Part shown: positions 1 through 7,317 of the stretch, piece after piece
Numbering within the stretch: the first letter of the stretch is position 1
How the letters are laid out: each line of letters begins with the position of its first letter
Source: CAWUJK01 sp964586815
GTDB lineage: Bacteria; Patescibacteriota; Gracilibacteria; BD1-5; UBA6164
Reading direction: 5' to 3'
Assembly: GCA_964586815.1 (NCBI GenBank)
Contig: CAZPIB010000022.1
Location: forward strand, 1 to 14,271
Length of the DNA stretch: 14,271 nt
Notes under the pieces: generated by a model
Database searches by the model: none
What the model was told of the DNA's origin: nothing
What the model saw: only the letters and a program-made list of their open reading frames with translations
Made by a program: the position numbers and the translations under genes

Positions 1-3
1 ATT

Positions 4-252
4 ATGATTATATCTAAAATTTTAAATGATAATAAAGAATTATTTTGGGATATTTCTAATTTAAATAAATTAGACAATATTGCTATTGAGGAAAGATTTT
101 TACAATATTGAAATTGGAAAAATATACTAGATTTACAAGAAATTCTATGAAAAGAAAATTTTAAACAAAATTATATAAAAATTAAATCAAAAAAAAGACT
201 TAATTTGTCAGATAAAACTATTAATTTTTTTAATCTATATTTAGATGTATAA
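4..252 (+). CDS. DUF6922-like small protein, probable antitoxin partner of the AbiEii-type gene
   Basis: An 82-residue protein when UGA is read as Gly (two such codons). The N-terminal part (ELFWDISNLNKL) and the C-terminal part (KRLNLSDKTINFFNLYLDV) match the pattern I know from DUF6922 proteins: FWD near the start, an ER.L..G central helix, a LYGKE-like segment (EILGKEN here), and a closing LS.KT..F..LY motif. In other bacteria such proteins are often encoded directly upstream of AbiEii/AbiGii nucleotidyltransferases, as here, where the next gene starts inside this one (8-nt overlap). A role as antitoxin or regulator is inferred from that pairing, not shown by catalytic residues. The ATG at position 4 gives a normal family length, but the window begins three bases before it, so an upstream start cannot be excluded. 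Confidence 0.6.
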
Positions 253-856
253 AGAAATATTATATAAAAAACAATTAGAACAAATAGAATTGTTAAAACT
301 TTTTTGAAATAAATTTTATCTTGCCTGATGAACTGCAATTTCACTACAATTATGACATAGAAAAAGTATAGATTTTGATTTATTTTCTAGTGAAGAAATT
401 AAAAATTCACAAATAATAAACAAATTAAATAAAAATTGATATAAAATAGATAGGATTTTAATTGATAATAAGTGAGAAGAATTAACTTTAATTACTTGAT
501 GAGTAAAAGTAACTTTTTTGTATTATCCTTTTGAGATCGAATTAAATCAAAAATTTGAATGAATAAAAATACCCACTTTGGAAATATTGTGAGCAATGAA
601 ATTTTATACTTTATGAAGAAGAAGTAAATGGAAAGATTATGTTGATATTTATTTTTTATTTAAAAAATGATATAAATTATCAATTATTTCAGAAATAGCT
701 GATAATATATTTAAAGGCTGATATAATGAAAAACTTCTAAGAGAACAATTATGTTATTATAAAGACATTAACTATTCAGAAAAAGTTGATTATTTAAAAT
801 CAAAAATTGAGGATTTTGAAATTAAAAACTTTTTACAAAGTATTTCTACAAAATAA
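245..856 (+). CDS. AbiEii/AbiGii-type nucleotidyltransferase (putative toxin)
   Basis: A 203-residue protein. Residues about 25-50 read FYLAGGTAISLQ then LGHRKSIDFDLFS, the signature of the AbiEii/AbiGii nucleotidyltransferase family: the GGT loop, then HR.S.DFDLF carrying the two metal-binding aspartates. Further on, IPTLEILGAMKFYTLGRRSKWKDYVDIYFL matches the family's conserved K...RR..KDy.Dl segment. Known members such as type IV toxin AbiE transfer nucleotides to RNA, often tRNA, and block growth; homologues are also sometimes neutral NTases. The start codon overlaps the end of the DUF6922-like gene by 8 nt, so the two are translationally coupled. It is shorter than classic AbiEii (about 300 aa) and matches the compact form. 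It converges on clpC with only 10 nt between stop codons. Both Gly of GGT are UGA or depend on recoding. Confidence 0.8.
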
Positions 857-866
857 TATATAAATA

Positions 867-3419
867 TTATTTAATTTTTAATTCTCATTTATCTAAAATT
901 AATTCAAAACTTTTTTTAGATGGTCTATTTATTACTATTTCAGCAATATCATCTTCAATTTTATCTGCTATATATCTTCTAATTTCTCTTGCTCAAAATT
1001 CTGGATTATAAACTTCTTTTGTAATAAAATTTAGTATTTTAGTATTATAACTTAGAGTTAGTGATTTTTCTTGCATTCTTTTTTCTAAGTTTTCAAGCTG
1101 AAGTTTTACAATTTTTTTGATAGAAATTTTATCAAGAGGAGAGAATACAGTTATTTTATCAATTCTATTTATAAATTCTGGTGAAAAGAAATTATTTAAA
1201 TTTCATATAATATTTTCTTTTGATTTTTGAAAACTTTGCATCAGCTTCTCTTCTTTACTTTCTGAAATATCAAATCAAATAGCTTGAGCTTTTTTATTAA
1301 ATTCTTCTGCTCATATATTAGAAGTCATTACTATAATTGTATTTTTAAAACTAACTTTTCTTCATTTATTATCAGTTAAAATTCAATCTTCAAGTACTTG
1401 TAATAATAAATTAAATACTTGAAAATCTCACTTTTCAATTTCATCAAAAAGCACAATTGAATATGGTTTTTTTCTAACTTTTTCAGTTAAAAAACCTCAT
1501 TCCTCATAACCTACATAACCTGCAGCTGAACCAATTAATTTATTAACAGAAGTTTTGTCAGAGTATTCTGACATATCTATTTTTATAAGAGCATCTTTAT
1601 CTGAGTAATATTCTCAAGCCAAAGTTTTAACTAGCTCAGTTTTACCAACTCAAGTTGGTCATAGAAATAAAAAACTTCAAGTTGGTCTATTTTTGTTTCA
1701 GATTCAAGCTTTGTTTCTCATAATTGATTTCACTATATTTTCTATAGCTTCATTTTGTCCAATAATTTTTGATTTTAGTTTTTTTGGTAATTCTTTTAAT
1801 CTAGCAATTTCTTTTGTTGATAAATTAGCTATAGGGATTCAGCTCATCATACTTAATACTTTTTGAATTTGAGTAGCATCTATACTTAATCTATCTTTTT
1901 TTGGAATTGTAAATTTTTGTCTAATTGCAACAATATTTTCTTTTAATTGTTTTGCTTTTAGTTTTAATTTACTAGCTCTTTTATAGTCTGAACTTATAAC
2001 AGCATCCTCAACTTGTTTATTTATTTTTTCTAAGTTTTCTTTTAGTTTTTGAGTTTCTATTTCATCAAAATTATAATTCATAGATTGCAGAGAACAAGCT
2101 TCATCAATTAAATCTATAGCTTTATCTGGCAAATATCTATCTGTCAAATATCTTGTACTCAGGTTGACTGCCTCACTTACTGCATCTTCAGAAATATTTA
2201 AATTATGATATTCTTCAAATACTTCCTTTAATCCTGAAATAATTTCAAGTGCTGTTTTATTATCAGGCTCAGCTATTTCTATTTTTTGAAATCTTCTCTC
2301 TAGAGCTGAATCTTTTTCAATATATTTTTTATATTCATTAAATGTAGTTGCTCAAATAATTCTAATTTTTCATCTTCACATTGCTGGTTTTAAGATATTT
2401 GAAGCATCTAAAGTTCATTCTCAACTTCAAGCTCAAATAATTGTGTGAATTTCATCAATAAATAATATTACTTCATTTTCTACTTTTGAGGCCTCATCTA
2501 TTATTTCTTTTATTCTTTGTTCAAATTCTCATCTATATTTTGTTCAAGCTACCACTGCACTTAAATCTAGAGAAAGAATTTTTTTATTTTTCATTGAAAA
2601 TGGGACATTAGAATCAGCAATAGCTTTTGCAAGTCATTCAACTACAGCAGTTTTACCAACTCAAGGTTCTCAAATAAGAGCTGGATTATTTTTTGTTTTT
2701 CTATTTAAAATAGCTATTAATCTATTAATTTCATTTTTTCTTCAAATAACTTTATCAAGTTTATTTTCTCTTGCTAAAAGTGTCAAATCTTCACAGAAAA
2801 AATCAAGCATTGGAGTAGAGCTCTCCATTTGTTTAGTATTTTTTATATTTTCATTTAAATCAAAAGGAGTTGAGCTAGATTCTCAAATTCATTCAAATAA
2901 ATTTTGAGTAAGGCTTCCTAGAAGCTTATCTATTTCATTTTTTGTAGCTTTAGATTTATTTATTATTCAATCAATTACTCAAGCCTTGTTTAATTCAATT
3001 AAATTTGCCCCTAAATCACTAGGACTTATTCAAATATAATCTAAAAATCTATTTAACCAATCACTATTTTGTAATAAAGCTAAAAGGTAGTCTTCAATAC
3101 TTGCAGTTGCTTTTTTGAAGCTTGCAGCATTTTTTACACTTGAAAGAATTATATTCTTTAGCTCATTATTCATTCCTGAATAAACTCATTTTCTTTTTTC
3201 TGGTTTATCATTAAAGACTCATTTTCAAATAATTTCAATTACAAGCTTTCTATCAATTCAATATAAATCAAAAACATCTTTTGTAGCTCACTCTACATTA
3301 TTTATAGTTTCAAGAAAAATATCTTCTACCCTAAGATCTTTTAATCATATTTTTTTTACTCTATTTTCAGCATCTATCAAAGTTTTTTTGTATCATTCAG
3401 AAAAATTTTTATAGCTCAT
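867..3419 (-). CDS. clpC: ATP-dependent Clp protease ATP-binding subunit ClpC-type
   Basis: An 850-residue Hsp100/Clp unfoldase that would feed substrates to ClpP. In order: an N-terminal Clp_N-like domain (about 1-145); the first AAA+ module with Walker A GEPGVGKT at 250-257, Walker B ILFIDEIHT and an arginine-finger segment ALERRFQ; a short middle region with a UVR-like stretch (DYKRASKLKLKAKQL), typical of ClpC and much shorter than the ClpB coiled coil; and the second AAA+ module with Walker A GPTGVGKT at 587-594, Walker B IVLFDEIEKG, the TSNIGA sensor and FFSPEFINRID. The tripeptide I714-G-F716 lies where ClpC/ClpA/ClpX carry their ClpP-docking loop, which argues for a ClpP partner and against ClpB; its Gly is a UGA codon. 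Many glycines, including most Walker A ones, are UGA. The start is the first ATG after upstream stops. No clpP is in the window. Confidence 0.93.
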
Positions 3420-3513
3420 TTTCTTTTTTTATTAGTTAATATTTTTCATATATAAATTTAAAAAAAATATGACTTTTGTAAAGAATAAAATATTTTTTAT
3501 GTTAAAAAATATT

Positions 3514-3541
3514 TTGCATTTTTATTATATTTATATAAGAT
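3514..3541 (+). promoter_or_regulatory. Possible sigma-70-type promoter for the YtxH-like gene
   Basis: TTGCAT (3514-3519) and TAAGAT (3536-3541) are separated by 16 nt on the plus strand, upstream of the gene starting at 3619. In DNA this AT-rich, chance matches are frequent, so the call is tentative. Confidence 0.3.
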
Positions 3542-3542
3542 G

Positions 3543-3571
3543 ATTTTATCATAAAAGTACTTAAGTTACAA
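3543..3571 (-). promoter_or_regulatory. Possible promoter for clpC
   Basis: On the minus strand TTGTAA (3571-3566) is followed after 17 nt by TAAAAT (3548-3543), about 120 nt upstream of the clpC ATG. No CIRCE element (TTAGCACTC/GAGTGCTAA) and no clear CtsR box is visible, so heat-shock control cannot be read from the sequence. Confidence 0.35.
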
Positions 3572-3585
3572 TAAAAATACTTTTA
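3552..3585. repeat. Inverted repeat TAAAAGTA-N18-TACTTTTA between divergent promoters
   Basis: Two perfect 8-nt arms at 3552-3559 and 3578-3585 lie in the divergent clpC / YtxH-like intergenic region and straddle the predicted clpC -35 element. They could be an operator or a hairpin; AT-rich composition makes chance a serious alternative. Confidence 0.3.
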
Positions 3586-3618
3586 CAAAATGAGTTTTAT
3601 TTGTTTAAATAATTGATT

Positions 3619-4101
3619 ATGTGAGTTTTTGGAAAATTAATAACAGTTGTTGGTTGATATGTAGTTGGTTCTATGATTGCCTCAAGCCTTGATCCAAAAA
3701 AGAAAAAGAAAATCTTAGAAGCAGAAAAAAGAGGGGAAAATAAACTTACTTTTCTATTTAATGATTTTATTGAAACTCACAAAAAACTAGCTGGGTGAGT
3801 TAAAAAAGAGCTTATGAGTGATGAGAATAAAAAACTTTTTGAACAAAAGAAAGAACAATTAATGAATCTAGTAAAATCTTATAAAAAAGAATCAAAAATA
3901 GTAATAGAGCACTTAAAACAAAAAGCTCAAGAAAAAGCTAGAAAATGATTAATAAAAATTGAAGATATTTATGAACAACAAAAAGAAAAAATAGAAGAAT
4001 TAAAAGAAATATCTCCAGAAAAAGCAACTGAGCTTAAAAATACTATTTTGGCTTGAGCAAAAGAAATAAAAAATAAAATTAATAAAAAAATTAAAAAATA
4101 A
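3619..4101 (+). CDS. YtxH-like small membrane-anchored coiled-coil protein
   Basis: A 160-residue protein. Residues about 3-22 form a glycine-rich hydrophobic stretch (VFGKLITVVGGYVVGSMIA), followed by SSLDPKKKKK and then a long, highly charged, Lys/Glu-rich helical region with coiled-coil character to the end. One short N-terminal hydrophobic, Gly-rich segment followed by a basic patch and a charged helix is the usual look of YtxH-domain proteins, a stress-associated family of unclear function; the sequence is too simple to be certain. The basic patch after the segment suggests an N-out/C-in membrane anchor. It is transcribed divergently from clpC and followed by a strong terminator, so it is a single-gene unit. 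The ATG is followed at once by UGA (Gly2). Confidence 0.6.
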
Positions 4102-4121
4102 ATTTTTTATTAATATAAAAT

Positions 4122-4146
4122 AAATGTGCCAAAAAGCACATTTTTT
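4122..4146. terminator. Rho-independent terminator, possibly bidirectional
   Basis: A perfect 8-bp stem AAATGTGC/GCACATTT (4122-4129, 4136-4143) with a CAAAAA loop is followed by a T run on the plus strand and, read on the minus strand, by a T-rich tract. It lies 20 nt after the YtxH-like gene and about 85 nt downstream of the convergent acidic repeat gene, so it can serve both. Confidence 0.8.
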
Positions 4147-4213
4147 ATTTTAAATGGATATGTAGGAAATATACAATTTACTACGTAAATAGAAATAATT
4201 TTATTTCACTTTT

Positions 4214-4256
4214 CTAAATTTTCATTTTTTCTAAATTTTCATTTTTTCTAAATTTT
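4214..4256. repeat. 17-nt tandem repeat overlapping the stop codon of the acidic gene
   Basis: The 17-mer CTAAATTTTCATTTTTT occurs at 4214-4230 and 4231-4247, with a partial third copy at 4248-4256. The TAG stop of the minus-strand gene is the first three bases of the second copy. Because 17 is not a multiple of three, gain or loss of a unit would change the reading frame of the C-terminal tail. Confidence 0.8.
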
Positions 4257-4947
4257 TAACATTTTCATCTATTTTGATATTTTCTCAATTTAGATCTTTA
4301 ACTTCACTTAAGAAGTTTTTTCTTTCATTTTGTAATTTTTTTACTTCAGTTTCAATTTTAGAAATTTCAAGCATTGTAGTATCTATTTTTTTATTTATTA
4401 TTTTTTTTCTAGTTGCTAATTTTACAATAGCTCCTTCTAAAATAGAATTTAAATCTCCAACCTCTCAAAATATTTCTTCTGTTATTTTTTTTTCTTGATT
4501 TAATGATTTTAAATCAAAATTAGAAGATTCTTCTTTAGGTTCTATTTTTTCTAAAATAACCTCTTTTTTAATCCCAGANNNNNNNNNNNNNNNNNNNNNN
4601 NNNNNNNNNNNNNNNNNNNNNNNNNNNNNNNNNNNNNNNNNNNNNNNNNNNNNNNNNNNNNNNNNNNNNNNNNNNNNNTCACCTAAATCTAAATTAATTT
4701 CTTCAGACTCACCTAAATCTAAATTAATTTCTTCAGACTCACCTAAATCTAAATTAAAATCTAAAATTTCATTATCCTCAGTATTTATTTTTTTTTCTTG
4801 AGTATTTTCTGTTTTAATATTAGTTTCTTCAAAAGAAATTATTTCTTCTGGTTGCTTTGTGTCTAAATTAATTAAATCAGCATTATCCAAATCTATGATA
4901 TTATCATCATCTTCAATAATAATTAAATCATCATCTTTTTGTGCCAT
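4231..4947 (-). CDS. Acidic repeat protein with C-terminal coiled coil, function unknown
   Basis: I do not recognise a family. The reading frame is about 238 codons as assembled, with 100 undetermined bases inside. Residues about 1-60 are very rich in Asp/Glu (DDDLIIIEDDDNIIDLDNADLI). From about residue 63 a 10-residue unit (NLDLGESEEI) is repeated head to tail and runs into the gap. After the gap come a linker and a Lys/Glu-rich C-terminal half of about 75 residues with heptad-like spacing (MLEISKIETEVKKLQNER), likely a coiled coil. UGA codons in that half are needed to keep it open to the TAG stop. No signal peptide or membrane segment is visible, so it is probably cytoplasmic and might bind a basic partner; that is inference. 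True length is unknown because the repeat is unresolved. It is divergent from ybaB. Confidence 0.75.
4579..4678. other. Assembly gap of exactly 100 N
   Basis: One hundred N in a row, the customary placeholder for a gap of unknown size. It abuts the 30-nt tandem repeat, so the assembler most likely failed to resolve further repeat copies. Confidence 0.95.
4679..4757. repeat. 30-nt coding tandem repeat in the acidic gene
   Basis: Two complete, identical 30-nt units (4679-4708, 4709-4738) and a partial third (4739-4757) encode the decapeptide repeat NLDLGESEEI on the minus strand. The identity at DNA level indicates recent expansion or homogenisation. The array is cut by the assembly gap at its other end. 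Confidence 0.9.
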
Positions 4948-4980
4948 AAATTTTTATTTTAAATTATAAATTATATTAAA

Positions 4981-5009
4981 ATAATATCATATGAATTAAA
5001 TATTTGCAA
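4981..5009 (-). promoter_or_regulatory. Predicted promoter of the acidic repeat gene
   Basis: On the minus strand TTGCAA (5009-5004) and TATTAT (4986-4981) are separated by 17 nt, about 35 nt upstream of the ATG. The -35 hexamer is the centre of the 26-nt palindrome, so a protein bound there would block it. Confidence 0.5.
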
Positions 5010-5019
5010 ATATTTAATT
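4994..5019. promoter_or_regulatory. Perfect 26-nt palindrome, candidate operator
   Basis: Positions 4994-5019 are identical to their own reverse complement: 13-nt arms (AATTAAATATTTG and its complement) without a spacer, centred on TTGCAA. It lies between the acidic repeat gene and ybaB and overlaps the -35 regions of both predicted promoters. A cruciform or a dimeric regulator site are both possible. Confidence 0.55.
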
Positions 5020-5030
5020 ACTTATATAAT
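5004..5030 (+). promoter_or_regulatory. Possible promoter of ybaB
   Basis: TTGCAA (5004-5009) and a perfect TATAAT (5025-5030) on the plus strand, 38 nt before the ATG. The 15-nt spacing is short, so the -10 element is more credible than the -35. Confidence 0.4.
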
Positions 5031-5067
5031 ATTTATACTTAAATTTAATAATTAATTTATAAAAAAT

Positions 5068-5409
5068 ATGGATTTTTCAAAAGCATGAGAAATGATGAAA
5101 TTGCAACAAGAAGCAATGAAAGTAAAAAAAGAATTAGAAAATACTATTATTGAGGCTGAAGTAAATGGTCTTGTAGTTTCAGTTAATGGTGAAATGAAAA
5201 TTGAAAAAACTGAGTTTGAGACTGATGCACTTATTCCTGGATTATCTGCTTCTCAAAAAGAAGCACTTGAAAATGCAATCAGTGAAGCTATTAATAAATG
5301 AGTAAAAAAATCTCAAGAAGTTGCCGCATCAAAAATGCAAGGAGTTATGTCAGCAATGGGTATGAATATGCCAGGAGGTGGTTGAATGCCTTGATTACCA
5401 GGAGCATAA
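5068..5409 (+). CDS. ybaB: YbaB/EbfC family nucleoid-associated protein
   Basis: A 113-residue DNA-binding protein. MDFSKAGEMMKLQQEAMKVKKEL is the typical long N-terminal helix of the family, followed by VEVNG-like strands (IIEAEVNGLVVSVNGEMKIEKTEF) and a C-terminal helix (QKEALENAISEAINKGVKKSQEVAASKMQGVM), ending in a Gly/Pro/Met-rich tail (NMPGGGGMPGLPGA). YbaB/EbfC dimers coat DNA and help organise the nucleoid. Length is normal (about 100-115 aa). In many bacteria ybaB sits between dnaX and recR; here neither is present. UGA is Gly at residue 7, after the AINK segment and in the tail, mixed with GGN codons. The ATG gives the family's canonical start; no Shine-Dalgarno motif precedes it. 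A terminator follows directly, so it is monocistronic. Confidence 0.93.
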
Positions 5410-5414
5410 TTTTA

Positions 5415-5451
5415 AAAAAAGTAAGAAAATTAAAAATTTTTTTACTTTTTT
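5415..5451 (+). terminator. Terminator of ybaB
   Basis: AAAAAAGTAA (5415-5424) pairs perfectly with TTACTTTTTT (5442-5451), 6 nt after the ybaB stop, and ends in a T tract. The stem is AT-rich with a 17-nt loop, so it is weaker than the one at 4122. Confidence 0.6.
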
Positions 5452-5452
5452 C

Positions 5453-5481
5453 TTGACTTATAGTTATATATTATATATAAT
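5453..5481 (+). promoter_or_regulatory. Promoter of the 59-aa orphan gene
   Basis: TTGACT (5453-5458), 17 nt, TATAAT (5476-5481): nearly consensus sigma-70 type. It begins right at the end of the ybaB terminator and predicts a leader of about 30 nt before the ATG at 5518. Confidence 0.65.
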
Positions 5482-5517
5482 ATATTTGTTATTTTACTCA
5501 TTAATATAATATATATT

Positions 5518-5697
5518 ATGTGAAATTCTATAATTATAGATGATAAAAATTGAGAATATACTTTTGATAAAGAATTAACAATAGAAGAAATAAATGCAAT
5601 TGCAAAGGACAAAAATTGGAATGATTATTTTAAGTTAATAGAGGCACAACAAGAAGAAAGAAATAAAGTAAGTGATATTTTAACTGAAAATAATTAA
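5518..5697 (+). CDS. Small protein of unknown function (59 aa)
   Basis: I do not recognise it. The 59-residue product (MGNSIIIDDKNGEYTFDKEL then TIEEINAIAKDKNWNDYFKL, ending in SDILTENN) is acidic, soluble-looking and has no signal or membrane segment; the middle looks like two helices. Two UGA codons (Gly2, Gly12) interrupt it under the standard code. Support for being real: a near-consensus promoter upstream, a terminator hairpin that overlaps its last codons, and a codon pattern like its neighbours. It stands alone between ybaB and the Nudix/HAD gene. Its end (TENN plus the terminator) is repeated exactly at 7285-7317. Confidence 0.65.
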
Positions 5698-5714
5698 ATT
5701 TCAGTTTTTATTTT
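5682..5714 (+). terminator. Terminator of the 59-aa gene, first copy of a 33-nt repeat
   Basis: Stem AACTGAAA (5682-5689) / TTTCAGTT with a T-rich tail. The stem starts inside the coding region and contains the stop codon. The same 33 nt occur at 7285-7317. Confidence 0.7.
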
Positions 5715-5827
5715 ATTATTTAGTAATCTAAAGTTAAATTATTATTTAAAATTATAGAGTTAATCATTTTTTTTCAAAATTAAGATGATTTTATGTTATT
5801 TTTTAAAATAATAGTAAGTTTTATTAG

Positions 5828-5854
5828 TTGCTTATTTTTATTTATAAATATAAT
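5828..5854 (+). promoter_or_regulatory. Possible promoter of the Nudix/HAD gene
   Basis: TTGCTT (5828-5833) and TATAAT (5849-5854) with a short 15-nt spacer, 32 nt before the ATG at 5887. Nothing else is evident in the 5715-5886 interval apart from AT-rich sequence. Confidence 0.35.
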
Positions 5855-5886
5855 ATATTCTATATATTATATAGTAATAAATTGTT

Positions 5887-7227
5887 ATGCAAAAATCATA
5901 TATTCCAAAAGCAAGTGAATGAGAATTTTGTAAATGAATTAATCTTTGTACTGTTAGAAAAACACCAGATTGAATATCGAAAGTTTGAATCAAAGATTTA
6001 TTTTGAAATATAACAGAAGAAATATTAGGAACAGTACTAAACTGAGAGACTTATAAATGAAAAAAAATTATTAGAATTTATTCTTCATGACATATTTTTA
6101 TAAGTGATGATAAACAAGAAGTTTTTTTAATAACTACTGAAAAATGATGAAAAACTCAGCATCAATTTACTTGATGATCTCCACTAGAGGATGAATATAA
6201 AGATATAATATGCAAAGAAAATTGAGTTTATAGATTTGATATAAAAAAAGCTAGAAAAAATGCAAGAATTAGAACCAAAAATAGAACTTGAGTTAAAGTA
6301 TTAGAAGAATATAATAAAAGTCCCATTGTAGATTGGGCTTTAATAGAAAGTGAAGAAAATTGAGAAATTTATTATAAACTTGTATGTTTAATGCATTTTA
6401 TAGTAAAAAAATATGAATGAATATTGTCTTATTTAGAAAAAGAAAATGCTATTTGATGAGATTTTTATAAAATTAGTAATTTACAAAAAACTAAAGACAT
6501 TGCACCAAATGTTTATATTATTAGTAGAAAAACAATAGAGCTACTATCTAGAATAAATAAAACAGTTATTGTAACAGATTTTTCAAAAACTTTAACATCA
6601 TCAACAAATCCAACAACATGGTCTATTTTTGCTAAATTATGATTTTTATGAACTAGATATACAAACAAAAGAAAAATTTTTTATGAAAAGTATCATGATT
6701 ATGAGTTAAAATGAAATATTGAAAAGACAAAACAGTGGTGGGAAAAACATTTAAATTTATTTATTGAATATTGATTAACTAAAGATTTAATAGATAAAAT
6801 TACTTCTACTAATTATTTTACTACAAGGAAAGGGTTAAAAGATTTTTTGAATATCTTAGATAATAAATGAATTAAATTATTTATAGTTTCATCATGAATT
6901 TCTGAATTTATTAGATCTTTTTTAAGATATAATCAAATTTCAGAAAATCAAATTGAAATTTACGGTAATGATATAATTTTTGATGAAAAATGAAAAGCAA
7001 TTTGATTTGATAATAATTCAATAATTACAACTTTAAATAAAAATGAAAATAATTTTGATTTAGAGTTATATTGAAAAATAATTTTACTTGGAGATAATTT
7101 TAGTGATTTAAGTATATATAATTGAAATTGTTTAAAAATTTGATTTTGTGATTCAGATAAAATTAAATGATATGATATATATTTATGATCTGATTGAGGT
7201 TTTAAAGAAATTTTAGAGCATATTTAA
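5887..7227 (+). CDS. Two-part protein: degenerate Nudix-like region plus HAD phosphatase (pyrimidine 5'-nucleotidase type)
   Basis: A 446-residue protein. The C-terminal half (about 225-446) follows the HAD-family UMPH-1/cytosolic nucleotidase III layout: motif I D231-F-S-K-T235-LT, a cap segment (KTKQWWEKHLNLFIEYGL) like the WW..H.L family motif, motif II IVSSGISEF (335-337 SSG), IIFDEKGKAIGF as in the F.e.G...GF segment, and motif IV LLGDNFSDLSI with D403 and D407. Family enzymes dephosphorylate pyrimidine nucleoside monophosphates. The usual second Asp of DxDxT is Ser233 (codon TCA), which should weaken or alter catalysis. The N-terminal half resembles a Nudix fold (QFTGGSPLEDE at 94-103, NARIRTKNRTGVKV around 125-138, then LVCLMHFIVKKYEG), but the catalytic REUxEE glutamates are absent, so hydrolase activity there is doubtful. 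The in-frame TAA at 5878 supports this ATG. More than twenty UGA glycines. Confidence 0.7.
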
Positions 7228-7284
7228 TTTATTTTTAAAGAAACTTTTAAATAAAGTAAAAGAGATGAATACTAGAAAAATAAA

Positions 7285-7317
7285 AACTGAAAATAATTAA
7301 ATTTCAGTTTTTATTTT
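7285..7317 (+). terminator. Terminator, second copy of the 33-nt repeat, overlapping the end of the DHH gene
   Basis: Exact copy of 5682-5714: stem AACTGAAA (7285-7292) / TTTCAGTT (7302-7309) and a T-rich tail. It ends the plus-strand Nudix/HAD transcript and at the same time encodes the last residues (KTEI, stop at 7297-7299) of the convergent DHH gene. Confidence 0.7.

Noticed and set aside
867..3419. ClpB disaggregase identity for the large Clp ATPase
   Set aside because: The middle region is short and UVR-like rather than the long ClpB coiled coil, and an IGF tripeptide is present at the ClpP-docking position.
4274..4498. Plus-strand frame opposite the acidic repeat gene
   Set aside because: Low-complexity Phe/Ser/Ile composition, antisense to a supported gene with a better start and promoter.
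5828..6013. Plus-strand frame overlapping the start of the Nudix/HAD gene
   Set aside because: It is a different frame from the motif-bearing protein, starts inside the predicted promoter and has low-complexity sequence.
7265..7300. Eleven-codon frame MNTRKIKTENN as a gene
   Set aside because: Too short and lacking a promoter; more likely a relic of the duplicated 3' end, reported as a finding only.
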